From Macquaria australasica (taxonomy: Eukaryota > Chordata > Actinopteri > Centrarchiformes > Percichthyidae): a stretch of 64,000 nt of DNA. Location of the stretch: positions 1,826,501 to 1,890,500 of the forward strand of contig SEMN01000035.1 of the NCBI GenBank assembly GCA_005408345.1, in the 5' to 3' direction. The translations under genes and the position numbers were made by a program. Positions within the stretch are counted from its first letter, which is position 1, and the number at the start of each line of letters is the position of its first letter. Positions 35,863 through 47,265 of this stretch are shown piece after piece. Below the pieces are notes generated by a model, which worked only from the letters and a program-made list of their open reading frames with translations, was not told where the DNA came from and searched no databases.

Positions 35863-37907
35863 TCTTCAGAGATGAGGAATAAAAAATCGCGCAAGAAAGA
35901 GAAGAATCAATGTTTTTGGAGCTGGGTGAACATTTTATGTAGCTTTTTTGTTTTAGATTTATTTATCCTCCATGTCAGAATAAGGAGGAGCAGTCTCATT
36001 TTAAACAACCTGAAAGACTCACAAATGGATCTTTCACCGAATAAGTCACAAAAAACCACAATGACTTAAATAAAAATGTCTCTTATCTGATAGAGATACT
36101 GTATATCATTGTTTATCTGATTACATCATTGTTCATCATTGAGATTAATTCCTAAGCATTTTTGGTTTTTAAGCTATGTGGTGTTTGCTGTGTTGCCATA
36201 ATTTGACATACTTTGCCTTGTTCTAATTTGTCTTTGTTTGTGTTGTCGGACCACTGTGTAGTTTAGTTTGGTTTGATACAGTGGAGACGTATTAAAAGCC
36301 TTTAATCTTGCTTTTTTTATTCTACAGGTATGGTTTGTTGAATTACTCATTAATGCAATAAGTTCTGACTGAAGGACATTTGGAGATATCAAATGGAAAA
36401 GAGTAAAGTATAGTCTGTAATACAATGATGCAAATGTGTGGTGTTTTCTATGAGCAAAGCTCAAAGATGCAAAGTGGCTGTGAGACTAGTCCATTAGCTG
36501 GCTTTGATACCACCATGTTCAGCACACACATTTAACTTGAGTGCTTTTTATTCGGAGAATGATTAGCCTGGTCCTACTTCTGATATTTTCTTGTGGTTAG
36601 AGAATGCCATCCATGAGATTAATGGTAGATGGGTAGATATGTCTCTTGTACATCTGGTTTGACAAGAGGGATGTGTTAAAATACATACATCCCCCCCCTT
36701 TCCAGGTCCATAATGAAAGCCTTGTTACCAAGAGTTTCAGATCCTTTCCAGGATGTAGGTCAGAGCACACTATAGTCACGGTTGTGTATCTGTGCTTATT
36801 GAAGGCTTAAAGGTGGAACACAGGACAGACGCAAGCGTCAGAGCTGTGTGTGCCGTGTTTTACCTAGTTTTTGAGATTTGAACAGGAAGTGTTGCAACCT
36901 TGTTCTGGAGTTTGTTGAATGGATGTTTGCACCGTGAATAAAACGAGGACATTATTAGGCCTGTGATGGAAGTAGGACTGTTACTACTATTGTGGACAGA
37001 GTTATTCTTATTTTCACATTCACTTTCTGTTTTTAGTTAATTTAGGAGGTGAATGAATGGTCCTTACTGATTTTTCAAATGCAAGCATAGTACAGAGGTT
37101 TGTCACAGCATTAAAGCCTAGAAACCATTCTCAATTGTATCTAATTAAAGGGAAAATAATTTTTGTTTAAGAGCTGGTCAAAGATGAGACAGAGACAAAA
37201 GATATATTGATGCTTTATTTTTACAGGCACATTTGGGTCTCTGGTTGTTGACTGGTTGTACAGTACATACTGTACTGCTGGGTGTTTTTAATCCTGAATA
37301 ACATTAGATCATTACACAGGTATGAATATGAGGGACTCATCTGCGGACACAAGAGGGTTTTAAAAATAAAAATAGATTAATAAAATGGCAAGAGTACAGA
37401 GTGTGACTTGATGATGAATGTCTCAGAGACATTTCACTCCAATTTTACACATTTGAAAGTGGAAGATCAATATTAACCTTGAGAACAGTTTGACAAAATT
37501 ATTTAAACTCAAGTTCCATATATAACCATATTCAACTTTATATTATATTAAATCCATTGTCAACCATATTTACACCAGTTAAGCTCCATAATAAGGTTGT
37601 GATGACAGCTGAAGCAACTCGATGAAGACCCTGGGATATGGTTGAAAGCTCCAAAAAGATCTTGAGGTAAGATCATTTAGCATGGTTTCATCTGTTAAAC
37701 AGTTTCATGTTTTAGATTGTAATGACTTAGAAGATTTAGTGGCACAGTCTGTCAGTCAACAATGTTCTGAGCTAAACAATACATTAAGCTTTGAAAAAAA
37801 TGAGACCAGCATGTCTACAAGCTAAGTGCTTTCAGTATTTTAATGATCATAATAAAGTTGAAATTGGAAGGCACTGAGAGCAAATTTAATATTCTTGTCC
37901 ATGATCT
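35863..37907. other. tatdn2 3' UTR and tail-to-tail spacer with ghrl
   Basis: AATAAA at 36069-36074, 207 bases past the tatdn2 stop, is its likely cleavage signal. On the minus strand AATAAA at 37214-37219 could end ghrelin. The sequence between them contains nothing that I can assign. Confidence 0.5.
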
Positions 37908-39067
37908 TCAAAGATGTGATGGTCTCTCTGAAACAAGACAACACATAATGTTAAGAATAACATAAAAAATTGTAAGTTTAATAATTTTACTATATATTGG
38001 CTGAAGGGAACACAACCTGCTGTCTCTGTGTTTCCCAGCAGACGCTGAATGATCTCCTGCAGCGCTACGCCGTACTCCTCAAAGTCCTCTTCTCTCATAG
38101 TGATGCCAATTTGAAAGGGGGCACTAATCTGCTCAGAGGAGAGGAAGACCATACTGTTATGGGGATGGTTTTGGGTGGTGTACTGTACTCATGAGAGTGA
38201 TTTCCACTCACTGTGATGTGGTTGTCCTCAGTGGGTTGATCGGGCTCCTCCATGGCTTGGCGGCCGACTCTGGAAGGCTTCCCCTTGTTCTGTGGTTGAC
38301 CCACAAGAGACAAATCTCATCATTGTAACCAGCTTACTAATCAGCTTTACATCACAAGTTCAGGAGACTTACATACGTCTCAGGTCTTGAATAAAGTGTA
38401 GTATACAACGCAGTCACTGTATTTGAAGTTCTAACTATGATTGCACCCATATAGCCCCTAATTGATCTCACATGATGCGACAAATTTCCCTCTTTTTACT
38501 CCATCTGGCAAATTTTTGAAATTTCCAACCTGGAAATTGGAACTGGAAGAGACCATTCAGATGCCACAAAGGATCCAATTATCACATATCCAAATGATGA
38601 CAAAGTGTAAAATGTAAAAATAAAGTGAAGGTTTCAGTCATATTACCATCAGCACAACTATCATCATAACTAACACATTGAACTGAACATGGGGCTAGTC
38701 ACACAACAAAAACAAACACACAACCATATCATTGTTAAGGAAGATTGATATATTAAGTTGAAAGTGATGGTGGCTTCATATTCAGAACAGCAACACCTCT
38801 AAGAGGCTATAAACAGATACAGGCATCATCTGCAGGTTTAGATCATGTGAGGGTTAACTTTTCTTGGTTTGCATTCAATTTTTATATTTTAATAAAGAGT
38901 TAAAGACTGAATCCAAACATGTTGAGTTAAGTGACAGACAGAAAGCGCTTTACCTGAGGTTTTTGGGAAGGGCTGAGAAAGCTGGAGCCGGCGCTGGTCG
39001 ACTTGCACCACAAGGTCAGAGAGCACAACAGAAAGACCAGCAAACAGGTGCTTCTTTTCAGAAACAT
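37908..39067 (-). CDS. ghrl: Preproghrelin, precursor of the acylated hormone ghrelin
   Basis: Ghrelin is a stomach peptide hormone that acts on the GHS receptor to promote growth-hormone release and feeding. Coding exons on the minus strand are 39067-38954, 38289-38212, 38128-38017 and 37927-37908 (only 20 bases). They join to 107 residues. Residues 1-26 are a signal peptide with a Leu-rich core (LLVFLLCSLTLW), cut after STSA. The mature hormone is GSSFLSPSQKPQNKGKPSRV followed by GR, an amidation and cleavage signal, so a 20-residue amide is expected. Ser3 is the octanoylation site. An exon border falls inside the hormone after Q12. The C-peptide has ISAPFQIGITM and ends RLLGNTETAERPSHL. 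The exon 3 donor is a plain GTTGTG. A TATA box lies 160 bases upstream. Confidence 0.95.
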
Positions 39068-40347
39068 GGTGGAATAAAAAATCTCAGCTGCTTGATCTAC
39101 TACGGACAATAGGATGAAGCAATCTACTGTATAAAAGATTAAAAATATTGATCTGCTAATCAGACACCGATCTTAGTTCTCTCTCCCTTGAAATGGCCTG
39201 TGTTGTTTGGGGGCTTCTGGCTTCACCTTTATATACCTTTCATCCTCTTTCATTTCCGTGTAAAAATGCATTAAATATAATAGTAACAGGTGCTTGTCCT
39301 GTCATATCTTGGTAGCAGTGGACTGTTCAAATGTTTAAATTGATAACAAAATAGGCATTTCTCTGTTGTAACCTGAGAGCAGGCCTGCTGATGATCTTAT
39401 CTATTCAATGGGGTGATGGAGGTAATCGTATCGCTGTCATAGAGATGCAGATAAATGGGACTGATTCAGCCTATTAGGAACAACTACAGCAACACAACAA
39501 TGTTGAGCTATTATTCCCAGGACATGTGCAATACACATGGAAATTATTACAAATAGTGTTTACTCAGAGAGAAAACTAACTTTATATCAACACAGTTACT
39601 TATTAAGGTTCATATGAAACAATCACACTGCTTTTAATAAGTGCATCAAACTGAGGCATTTGACACAATCTGAGCCCTTGAATGTATATTTGATAAGATT
39701 ATGTGGTAAAACTTTTCAACAGAGCGTTCTGACTGACCCAGAGCCCAAGCTCTGTCTTCCTCATACAATTACCATCATTATTATTACACCATTAATTGCC
39801 TCTTTTTGAGATGAGAATGTGTGCAGTAAGTGATTTCTTTTTTATTGTGGGTTTAGAATAGATCCAAACCCATGCAACCTCGATATGAGTACAAAAAGCT
39901 CAAGCATCGTACACACTGCACGAGTGTTAGTCGCTCTATTTGGAAGATGAAAACCTCACACAGTTAAAACAGTTGAATACCTGGGTGTCTAACAATTAAA
40001 ATATGAGTGTAATTCTTTTGCAGCGCTGCTACACTCTGAGGAGTGTGATCAAATTGCTCAAAAGCAGATAAGAGCCATTAATGAAAAATCTTCAACAGTA
40101 AATGTTTTGTTTTTTTATGAATAAGACACAGCTATTAGAACTTCCTCCAAGGCATTAATGTCCCAGCCAGGTTTATACTACAGACGAGGCAAAAGGCCCA
40201 TCATTTCCTAAATACTGCACACAGGTGCAGGTCAGAGAATATTAACCTGATATTGACTGTAACCTCACATTGGGAACTGCACCTCTGCTGGGTATAATTA
40301 TTTGTGTACCAGCTGAGAGGACCTACTGAATCTGACATCCTGTATTG
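39068..40347. other. Head-to-head spacer between ghrl and ccdc174
   Basis: Contains the ghrelin 5' UTR and promoter at 39068-39250. The remainder is AT-rich and shows no gene, repeat or RNA that I recognise. Confidence 0.45.
39228..39235 (-). promoter_or_regulatory. ghrl: TATA box of ghrl
   Basis: On the minus strand the sequence is ggTATATAAAgg. A start of transcription about 30 bases on would give a 5' UTR of roughly 130 bases before the ATG at 39067. A TATA promoter suits a tissue-restricted hormone gene. Confidence 0.7.
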
Positions 40348-40430
40348 AGAGTTGCAGAGGCAGGAGCGGAAGAGGGAGGAAGAAGAAGAAACCCACGAGA
40401 AGGCTGATCAGGGGCAAGGTTACCATCAAA
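40348..40430 (+). pseudogene. Degraded copy of ccdc174 exon 7
   Basis: The segment gagagttgcagaggcaggag followed by a purine-rich run matches ccdc174 exon 7 from 42299 with few mismatches. After a gap of about 21 bases, atcaggggcaaggttac matches the end of that exon and its donor site near 42380. Joined, the copy would not encode the same frame. It looks like an old partial duplication. Chance purine-rich similarity is the alternative. Confidence 0.45.
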
Positions 40431-40853
40431 GATTTTCCAAAATATTTTGCACTACAAAAAACATTTCATATCCTTGCTCCAGAGGCCTGGGAGCTTGGAT
40501 TGTGCTGCAGTTTTCTCCCAGGACGAAGATGATCACAAAACAACCCCAGAGAAACTGTGGACAGGCACATTGCACAACCTTTTAACCTCTTAACCACCAC
40601 AGAATCTGCCTTTTCTATGTTGGAGGCGATGCTCAGTTCAGTTAATAGTTACTTTTCAAGACAAAAGTTGCATATGAGACAGAAATGAGGTCACGGTCAT
40701 GAAGACTTGACAGGAACAAGGGCAGAACAGATATTGTGTTTACAGCAAAGCCGCCACTAGTTGGCGGTAAAGCGAGAGAGGCACCAACGAAGAAGTCGGG
40801 CACAGTTACTGCAACAGTGTCTCAGATGATGGTGTAGAAAAGAATTAGTAAAC
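40431..40853 (+). promoter_or_regulatory. ccdc174: ccdc174 promoter region and 5' UTR
   Basis: The 100 bases before the start codon are GC-richer and lack a TATA box. A CTCF-like motif lies at 40754-40767 (ccactagttggcgg). The start codon context is aacATGg, with A at -3. Confidence 0.4.
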
Positions 40854-43800
40854 ATGGATAAAAAGAAGAAACCCTTCGACGTGACTGCTTCAGCGGTGAG
40901 TCGCACTGAGAAGCAGCTTTACAGACATTTTACTGCTACCCTGTGTGGCCGCGTGACGTTTAATTAAATGATAACAACAGCTGACGTTAGCTGACGTGCT
41001 GTTAGGCTAGCAGGTACACAGCGTCAACAGTTGTTTTAGCAGCCAAAGAATAAACATTTACAGTTTATTGTTTACTCATATTTCGGTAATACCTTGTTTC
41101 TTACAGCTAGTGGACCTCAAAGCTGAACTGTACAGGAAGCAGGAACAATTCAAACAGGAAAAACTCGGGCAAGAAAGTGCTGGTGCTGGAGTCACATGTA
41201 AATCCAAAGTCAAGGTACAGTGTGGGCTGTTTTTTACCTGCTTGTGTAATGACAGGTTGAGATCACTAACCAGGGTGTCTTGCCTTCGTGCCCCCGTGCA
41301 GAAACCTAATGTCTGGAGCAAACAAAATGCTGGCGTTTCAGAAAGAGCTGAGAAAGATGCAGAGCAGCTGGCCGAGGAGCAGAGCAGCCTCGATGCAGCA
41401 AAGTGAGCTCAACACATTATATGAAGGAGATTTACAACATAATGCAATGACTCCTCATTTATGATTCTCATTGAACTTCCTATAACAGACGCAAGTTGGA
41501 GGAGAAGGCCAAACTCTACGAGCAAATGACAAAAGGAGACTTTCCAGGTTGGTCGAGTATGAATGACAGCTTCCTGATATTTAGTTGTACGAAAAAAATG
41601 TATTTACTTTGTAATCAACTTGTCTTCGTCAGATGAAGAGACGGAGGGACTGTTCCTGGTTGACTTCACCCAGAAGATTATCGACAAAAAGAGAGAAACA
41701 CTTGCACAGAAGGAAACAGAAAGAGATGATAAGGAAAGAGACAACTTGTCTGCTATCCCTCCTCCTCAAAACCCGGATGAGGAATGGTAACGTCTGATTC
41801 ATTCATTTTTAAGGGTTTTAGAAATATGTAGTTTAGTTAGTATGTTGTTTAAAAAGTATATACGTTAACTATATCAATTAAAAAAAACAGTTACCACTCC
41901 CAGCAATTTATTTTAAACTAGTACCCCCACTACTAACTTCAAAAACACTAGTTATAACAACAGTACAACTAATAAATGTACACATTACATAATTCTGATC
42001 ATGTTTGGAGTATTAAACAATGTAATAGCAACAGTAAACTGTTCTCCTCTCCGTAGGGTGGATTATGTGGATGCTTTGGGTCGTTCTCGAAGGTGCATGA
42101 AGAAAGACCTGCCAGATTTTAAGAAAATGGACCAAGACCTTAAAGGAAAAGGGTAAATATTCTACGAATAAAAACTCTTTAAAGGCGCAGGTGATGGTTT
42201 CTGGATGTTGGTGTCATGCTGGGAACTGCATCTCTTTTGGATGTCTTCCATGTAGAAAAGCCTCAACTGACAAGACCTTACTCTCAGAGGACATGCGTCG
42301 AGAGCTGCAGAGGCAGGAGTGGGAGATGGAGGAAGAGGAGGCGATGAAGAGGCCTGTTGGACCGCTCCACTACGAGGATATCAGGGGACAAGGTTACTGT
42401 TACTGTAAAACATTCGAAATGAAGGGTTTTGGTTTGGTTTGTAAGTCTTGTGCTGTAGAAAACATTTTTGCCTGTTTGTTCGTCTCAGAGGCTCGGGAGC
42501 TCGGTGTGGGCTACTTTGCGTTCTCTCAGGATGAAGAGCAGCGCAGAAAGCAGAGAGAGACTCTGGACATGCTCAGAGACCAGGTGAGCTGCTGATCCAT
42601 TCATTGACAGATATGAACACAGAAATATTCATCTTAAGTGTGTGCATTTAAAACTTTGATTCCCTTAATAACCAGTTGCCCCTCACTACACGCATACTCT
42701 CACTGTTTGTACATTAAACACATAATATGTGTCTGGACGGACATATTGTTGTCCATATGCATCTTTGTTATGTCTTGAGTTTTTCTTCTTGAGTACATCA
42801 CCACTGTTCCCAACTTTGGCAATGCTGCTACACACTTATCGTCCTTGTGCACTTGTTATATTTAATGAATAAAAGCTATTTTGGGTCTAAACAGATGGTT
42901 AATGCCCCATTCAGTTTTTGCTCAGTGTTTGTTACATCTGTCCTGTCCTTCAGACAACAGAGCAGCGCACTAAGAGGGAGCAACTGAAGGAGAAGAGACA
43001 GGCCATCCTGCAGGGCCGACTGGCCAAGCTGAGGCAGAGGAAGACGAAGAAGGCCAAGCTGGATGGCACTGAGGATGAGCCGAGAGAGAGGGAGGATGAA
43101 GGTTAGAATCACACCCGCCTCACATCACATGCAGCTATGAGCTGTTGCTCTATTTCATCTTATAGAATTGGAGCTGTTTGTGTAAAAAGACTGTTTGCAT
43201 GCTGCAGTTCAACAATCACATGGATGTTAACGAGGGATTGTTGTGAATTGTTTGTCCTAGGAGAGGAGGGGGAAGGTGAGTTGATAGGACCCTCGCCTCC
43301 ACCAGAGGACTCCCCGGAGGTCAGCACAGTGAAGAAAGTGGAAGTGGAGATCCAGGAAAGGAAGGACACCAAACCAGGAGTTCCTCATGTCAGAGAATGG
43401 GACAGAGGCAAAGGTAGCCTTATTATTCTCTCCTACAGGCTGCAGTAATGTTTAGGACTCATGCATCATTTCTGCAGTACATTTAGGTGACTCCTCTTCA
43501 CTCTTTTTGGCAAGGCATCATGTGGCAAGTAAAGTTATAGGTTATATAGTTTAAGATATAAACAGGGTTTGCACAGAGTCTTGAAAGTTTGGAAAATGCT
43601 TAATTTTAACCATTATGTTTTCAAGATTAGGAAAATGCTTGAATTCGAATATATACTCCTTGAAAAATGCTTGATTTTCAACATAATCTAAAAAAGGAAT
43701 GTTCTTTTTTTTTGTGTGTTGACTTTAAGTCCTCTGTTGATCCCTTACTCTGGAAATTTGCCAGCATTAAATAATCATGATCAATACATACAATCAAAGT

Positions 43801-44807
43801 TAATATGAACAGCTGGTAAAATAAACATGCTGTGGGTGTAAAGGAATTCTGTGAACTTTATTTTGCAATTGCATTTATAGTAACAATTTAGATGTGATTT
43901 ATAAAGGCTTTGAGAGCCTGGGAATTTTTGGTTAAGGTACCTTGAAAGTGCTTGAATCTTACTCTTGAAAAGCTGTACGAACCCTGTATAAATCTTAATC
44001 TCTCTCTGCCCTTTTTGTGGTATTATGTTATGGATGAGAATAGAATTCAAACTGAATTATGAAGTGTGTATACCATAGATAGGTTTGCTTGTGCCTGTGG
44101 TTAAGGGTTTTCACGATTAAAGTTTCTTTCTGTACTTTGTCAAATAATTGACTTCTTTAACACCAACCTTTTTACTTTTCCTTCCAGAGTTTATGTTTAG
44201 TGAGTGGAAAACTCGGTGTCGCGAAGAGCGGGAATCAGAATTTGCACCTCCCTCTGCGTACTTTGCTGAGGAGAAGAGACAAAAACCAGGGAAGAATAAA
44301 ACTCAGGAGTATAAATCCAAGATGTCCTTCAAGTGGACCAAAGGCCCAGGAGGAATCTCTGAGAGCCAGGAGGAACCACTATCTCAGCCTAAAACTGCCC
44401 CTTCTCCTCCTCAACCTCAACAAAATCCTCCAACTCCTTCACAAGCACAGACCCCATCACAGTCATCACCTTCAGATCACCCAGCAGATTCAGCTCCTGT
44501 GACTGCTCCCCCTTTAAATCCCCAGTATCCCCCTCCTCCATTTTATCCTCCCTTTCCTCCTCCTCAGTTCGCTGGACCACCTCACCTGCTTCCTCCATTT
44601 CCCCCACAGTACCCGAACCAGTATCTACCCCAGTATCCCCCCCAGTATCCCCCCCAATATCCACCCCAGTATCCCCCCCAGTATCCACCTCAGCCGCAGA
44701 GCCAGTCTCAGCCTCAGCAGCCCCCCCAGCCGGCAGACCTCAGCCAGGCCCAGCAGCCTGCACAGAGTCTAGACGACATGCTGTCCTACTACAGGAACTC
44801 TTCCTGA
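40854..44807 (+). CDS. ccdc174: Coiled-coil domain-containing protein 174
   Basis: A nuclear protein reported to associate with the exon-junction factor EIF4A3 and needed for normal nervous-system development. Coding exons are 40854-40895, 41107-41214, 41302-41402, 41489-41547, 41633-41786, 42057-42152, 42256-42392, 42489-42583, 42954-43101, 43261-43413 and 44188-44807. They join to 570 residues. Conserved blocks are DVTASALVDLKAEL at the start, FLVDFTQKIIDKKRE, EEWVDYVDALGRSRRCMKKD, LHYEDIRGQEARELGVGYFA, and ERKDTKPGVPHVREWDRGKE. Charged Lys/Glu-rich coiled-coil stretches lie at about 20-135 and 235-320. The protein ends LDDMLSYYRNSS, like the human LDDMISYYKQ. It is about 100 residues longer than human because of a Pro/Gln-rich insert with tandem QYPP units (about 505-532). 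A poly(A) signal lies at 44901-44906. Confidence 0.96.
43562..43987. mobile_element. MITE in ccdc174 intron 10
   Basis: The left end is acagggtttgcacag. The right end is ctgtacgaaccctgt, whose complement matches the left at 13 of 15 positions. The interior repeats the phrases gaaaatgcttgaatt and ccttgaaaa, typical of a short non-autonomous teleost element. No clean target-site duplication was found. The span is 426 bp. Confidence 0.7.
44617..44690 (+). repeat. ccdc174: 12-bp coding tandem repeat (QYPP)n in ccdc174
   Basis: Units of the form cagtatcccccc or caatatccaccc encode about five successive QYPP blocks, preceded by degenerate QYPN and QYLP units. It lies within the last coding exon and keeps the frame, so copy-number changes would be tolerated. 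Confidence 0.9.
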
Positions 44808-44900
44808 TCTCTAAAATGTCATGTTTGCTGTGCACTTTGTTCATATTGTGAGTGTAAATATTGCACAGAAAATCATAGAAACAACAAAGTTTTAGCATTT

Positions 44901-44906
44901 AATAAA
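44901..44906 (+). terminator. ccdc174: Poly(A) signal of ccdc174
   Basis: AATAAA 94 bases after the stop codon, the first canonical hexamer. Confidence 0.65.
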
Positions 44907-45139
44907 TATCAGAAATTTAACTGGACTGACTTTTTTTTTGATTGTGATTGACATGTTCATTTTAGTTAAGCTCTTATAGATGAGGGCATGAAATGATGTG
45001 TTTGCACCTATTTGAAATCTGGAAGATTATTGGAGTCTGGACACTGAGTTGCAGTATGAAAATATCCAGCAGATGGTACTGTACACCTTCATGTTGAGAA
45101 AACCTCTGCAGGTGGCCAGACTGGTTGTGTACTGCGGTG

Positions 45140-45450
45140 ATCTATCGTAACTGTTAAAGGACATCATTCGTTATTTTCATTCTCGATTAATCTGCTGATT
45201 ATTTCCCCCCATTAAATGATTAATAGTTTGTCTGTCTGTAAAAGTGTGAAAAGTGTCCAGAGTTTTCTTCACGTCTTGATTTGTTCTTCCAACTGTCCAG
45301 AACCCAAAGATATTCAGTTTATTATCTCATAAGAGAAAGAAAAGCAGCAAATCTTAAGAAAGTAAGAAAGTGGAACTAGGGATTGGTTGACTTAAAGCAT
45401 TTATTGATTATCAAAAAGGTTATTGTTCGACTGATCGATAGCTCCAAGTA
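45140..45450 (+). repeat. AATCGATTAAT-type teleost dispersed repeat
   Basis: Contains ttattttcattctcgattaa, gaacccaaagatattcagtt and aagaaaagcagcaaatctta, and ends gttcgactgatcgatagctc. This is the fullest copy of the family also seen at 16160-16412. Confidence 0.7.
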
Positions 45451-47079
45451 ATTCTATGAATAAGTGTCTGAATTACAGTGCAAATGCTTGAAAGATTTGC
45501 CTTTTTTCTTACTAGTGTAAAATATATATTGCCTCTCATTTCTTAAACTCTTTTAAGTCATGGCAGCTGGGAAAAGGCAGCAAGTGAAGTTATGAGTGAG
45601 CGCATTTAGTGTCTTTCATGTCTGTTTCTGTGATGAGTGATTTTACTGCTGAAATGTGAGCCATCAGTAACCTGAACTGAACCTCTTCGTAGCTGCTCCC
45701 TGGTGCCCGACTGGACCCCTCCCTCTGCCCTCCAACAGATCTGTGCCAGTTCCAGTCCCTGTGTATACACGAGCTGGTGAGTCTCAAACTGTAAACAGTT
45801 CCTAAGTCCAGATAAGAGATGGACATTTTAATGCAGTTTGAATTATTTCAGATCGTTCTCTCCTCACAGTGTAATCAGAGTGCCGTTCAAATAATGTAAG
45901 TGGGATAATTAATGCTAGAGAAGAACACATTTATCCTCGTCTACGTGTCCCAAACTCAAAGGTCTTTGTCTTCCCTGGTGACATATGACCATTCTGCTGG
46001 TGAAGATCATTTAAAAGAGCATTGTGTAATCTAACCGTAGAAGATGATTTAATAACTTCTCAGAGTCTCAAGTGTAAAACTGGCTTTAACTATGTGATGT
46101 GATTCAGAAGGCTTTAATTAACGCTAACAAAACAGTAGCCTCTTACTGGCAGAGCGTCTGAGTCCTGTGCCTACACCAATACAGCTAATTCAGACATGTA
46201 GTCTTAAATCACAAAGGACAATATTTCTACCGGTGGATAACGTTGGTTTACATGTGTTGAAATGTGACATTCAATTGTCTGACTCCGACCTCCGCCCCTT
46301 GTCCTGGTCCACAGGATCCACTTGAGACCTGAAACACGTCAGGAAACAAGAGAGGAAGTATTCAGAGGAGTTGATAGTTTGATTAATAAGAGCTGGAACA
46401 ACAACTTGACCATAGATCAAAGACCTGATCACCCTGTTACCCTCTTAATTAGACTTTTGGCTTGATTTCTGGCTCACTTGTTTCCTCTCTCAGGCAGGAG
46501 AATAGGTAGTTTGGCACTTTGTGTGTTTTTGTGGATCTTCTGTATGAAGAGGTGGTTCTCTTCCTGGTGTGGTGGATTGTTGATCCCACTGTGACCTTAA
46601 TCACTGTGTTTTTTCCCCTATTTGTTCCCACGGCCTCAAGTTTACGAGTCCAAGCAGAGTGGGAAACACACTCAGACAGCTTCAGCAGCACTGTCCCCCT
46701 GGTTAAGTGTGTGTGTGTATACGTGTGTGTTCATATACAGTCTGTGTTTAAGTGTGTGTGTTTGTGAACTTATATGCTTTTGTATGAATTGTTGAAGCCA
46801 ATTTGCTGCCTGAGTAAATTTGCTGCCTAGGAGGTGAGATGATGCTGATACAGTGACAAGACCTCACAGAGTGATAGTCATTTAGGGATTTAAATATGCT
46901 CTTTCACACATACATAATGCAGTACAGACCGCAATACTCATAACAATAAAGAGAAGCTCTGTTTAATGAGGTTTACAACAGAATAATTCAACAATATTAA
47001 GGGCACACAGAGGCATCCTCATTCTGTTTGTGCATAGGCTTTTATTTTTAAGCCATGTCATTGTCGTTTGGCCAGTTCA
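45451..47079. other. Spacer downstream of ccdc174, with one possible orphan exon
   Basis: No gene could be built. A stretch at 45693-45776 has an acceptor-like cttcgtag, an 84-base open segment and a good donor (ctg before gtgagt), but no partner exon was found. Short (TG)n runs lie near 46705-46765. Confidence 0.35.
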
Positions 47080-47265
47080 CCACTTTGCTCCAGACTGAAA
47101 TATCTCAACATCAATTGGATGGATTGCCATTAATTTTTGTACAGATGGTCGTGGTTCCCAGAGGATGAATTCTTATGAGTTTGGTGATTCCGACTTTTCC
47201 TCTAGCGCTGCCATGAGGTTGACATTTGTAGTTTTGAGTGAAATGTCTCAACAAATACTGGAAGT
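47080..47265 (+). repeat. Teleost 'ccagactgaaatatctcaac' dispersed repeat
   Basis: Has the phrases gactgaaatatctcaacatc, ttggatggattgccatta and cttttcctctagcgctgcc, followed by a return of the aaatgtctcaacaaatact phrase. This is the ordering of a well-known teleost repeat that often occurs in tandem. Confidence 0.65.

Noticed and set aside
40352..40585. 77-codon frame before ccdc174
   Set aside because: It has no credible start and its first part is the decayed exon 7 copy. The rest shows no protein features.
44389..44688. 99-codon minus-strand frame with Gly-Asp-Thr repeats
   Set aside because: It is the antisense shadow of the Pro/Gln-rich QYPP tract of ccdc174.
44617..44690. Regular short repeats that could suggest an array
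   Set aside because: The units are 12 bp, contiguous and in frame within a coding exon, with no spacers.
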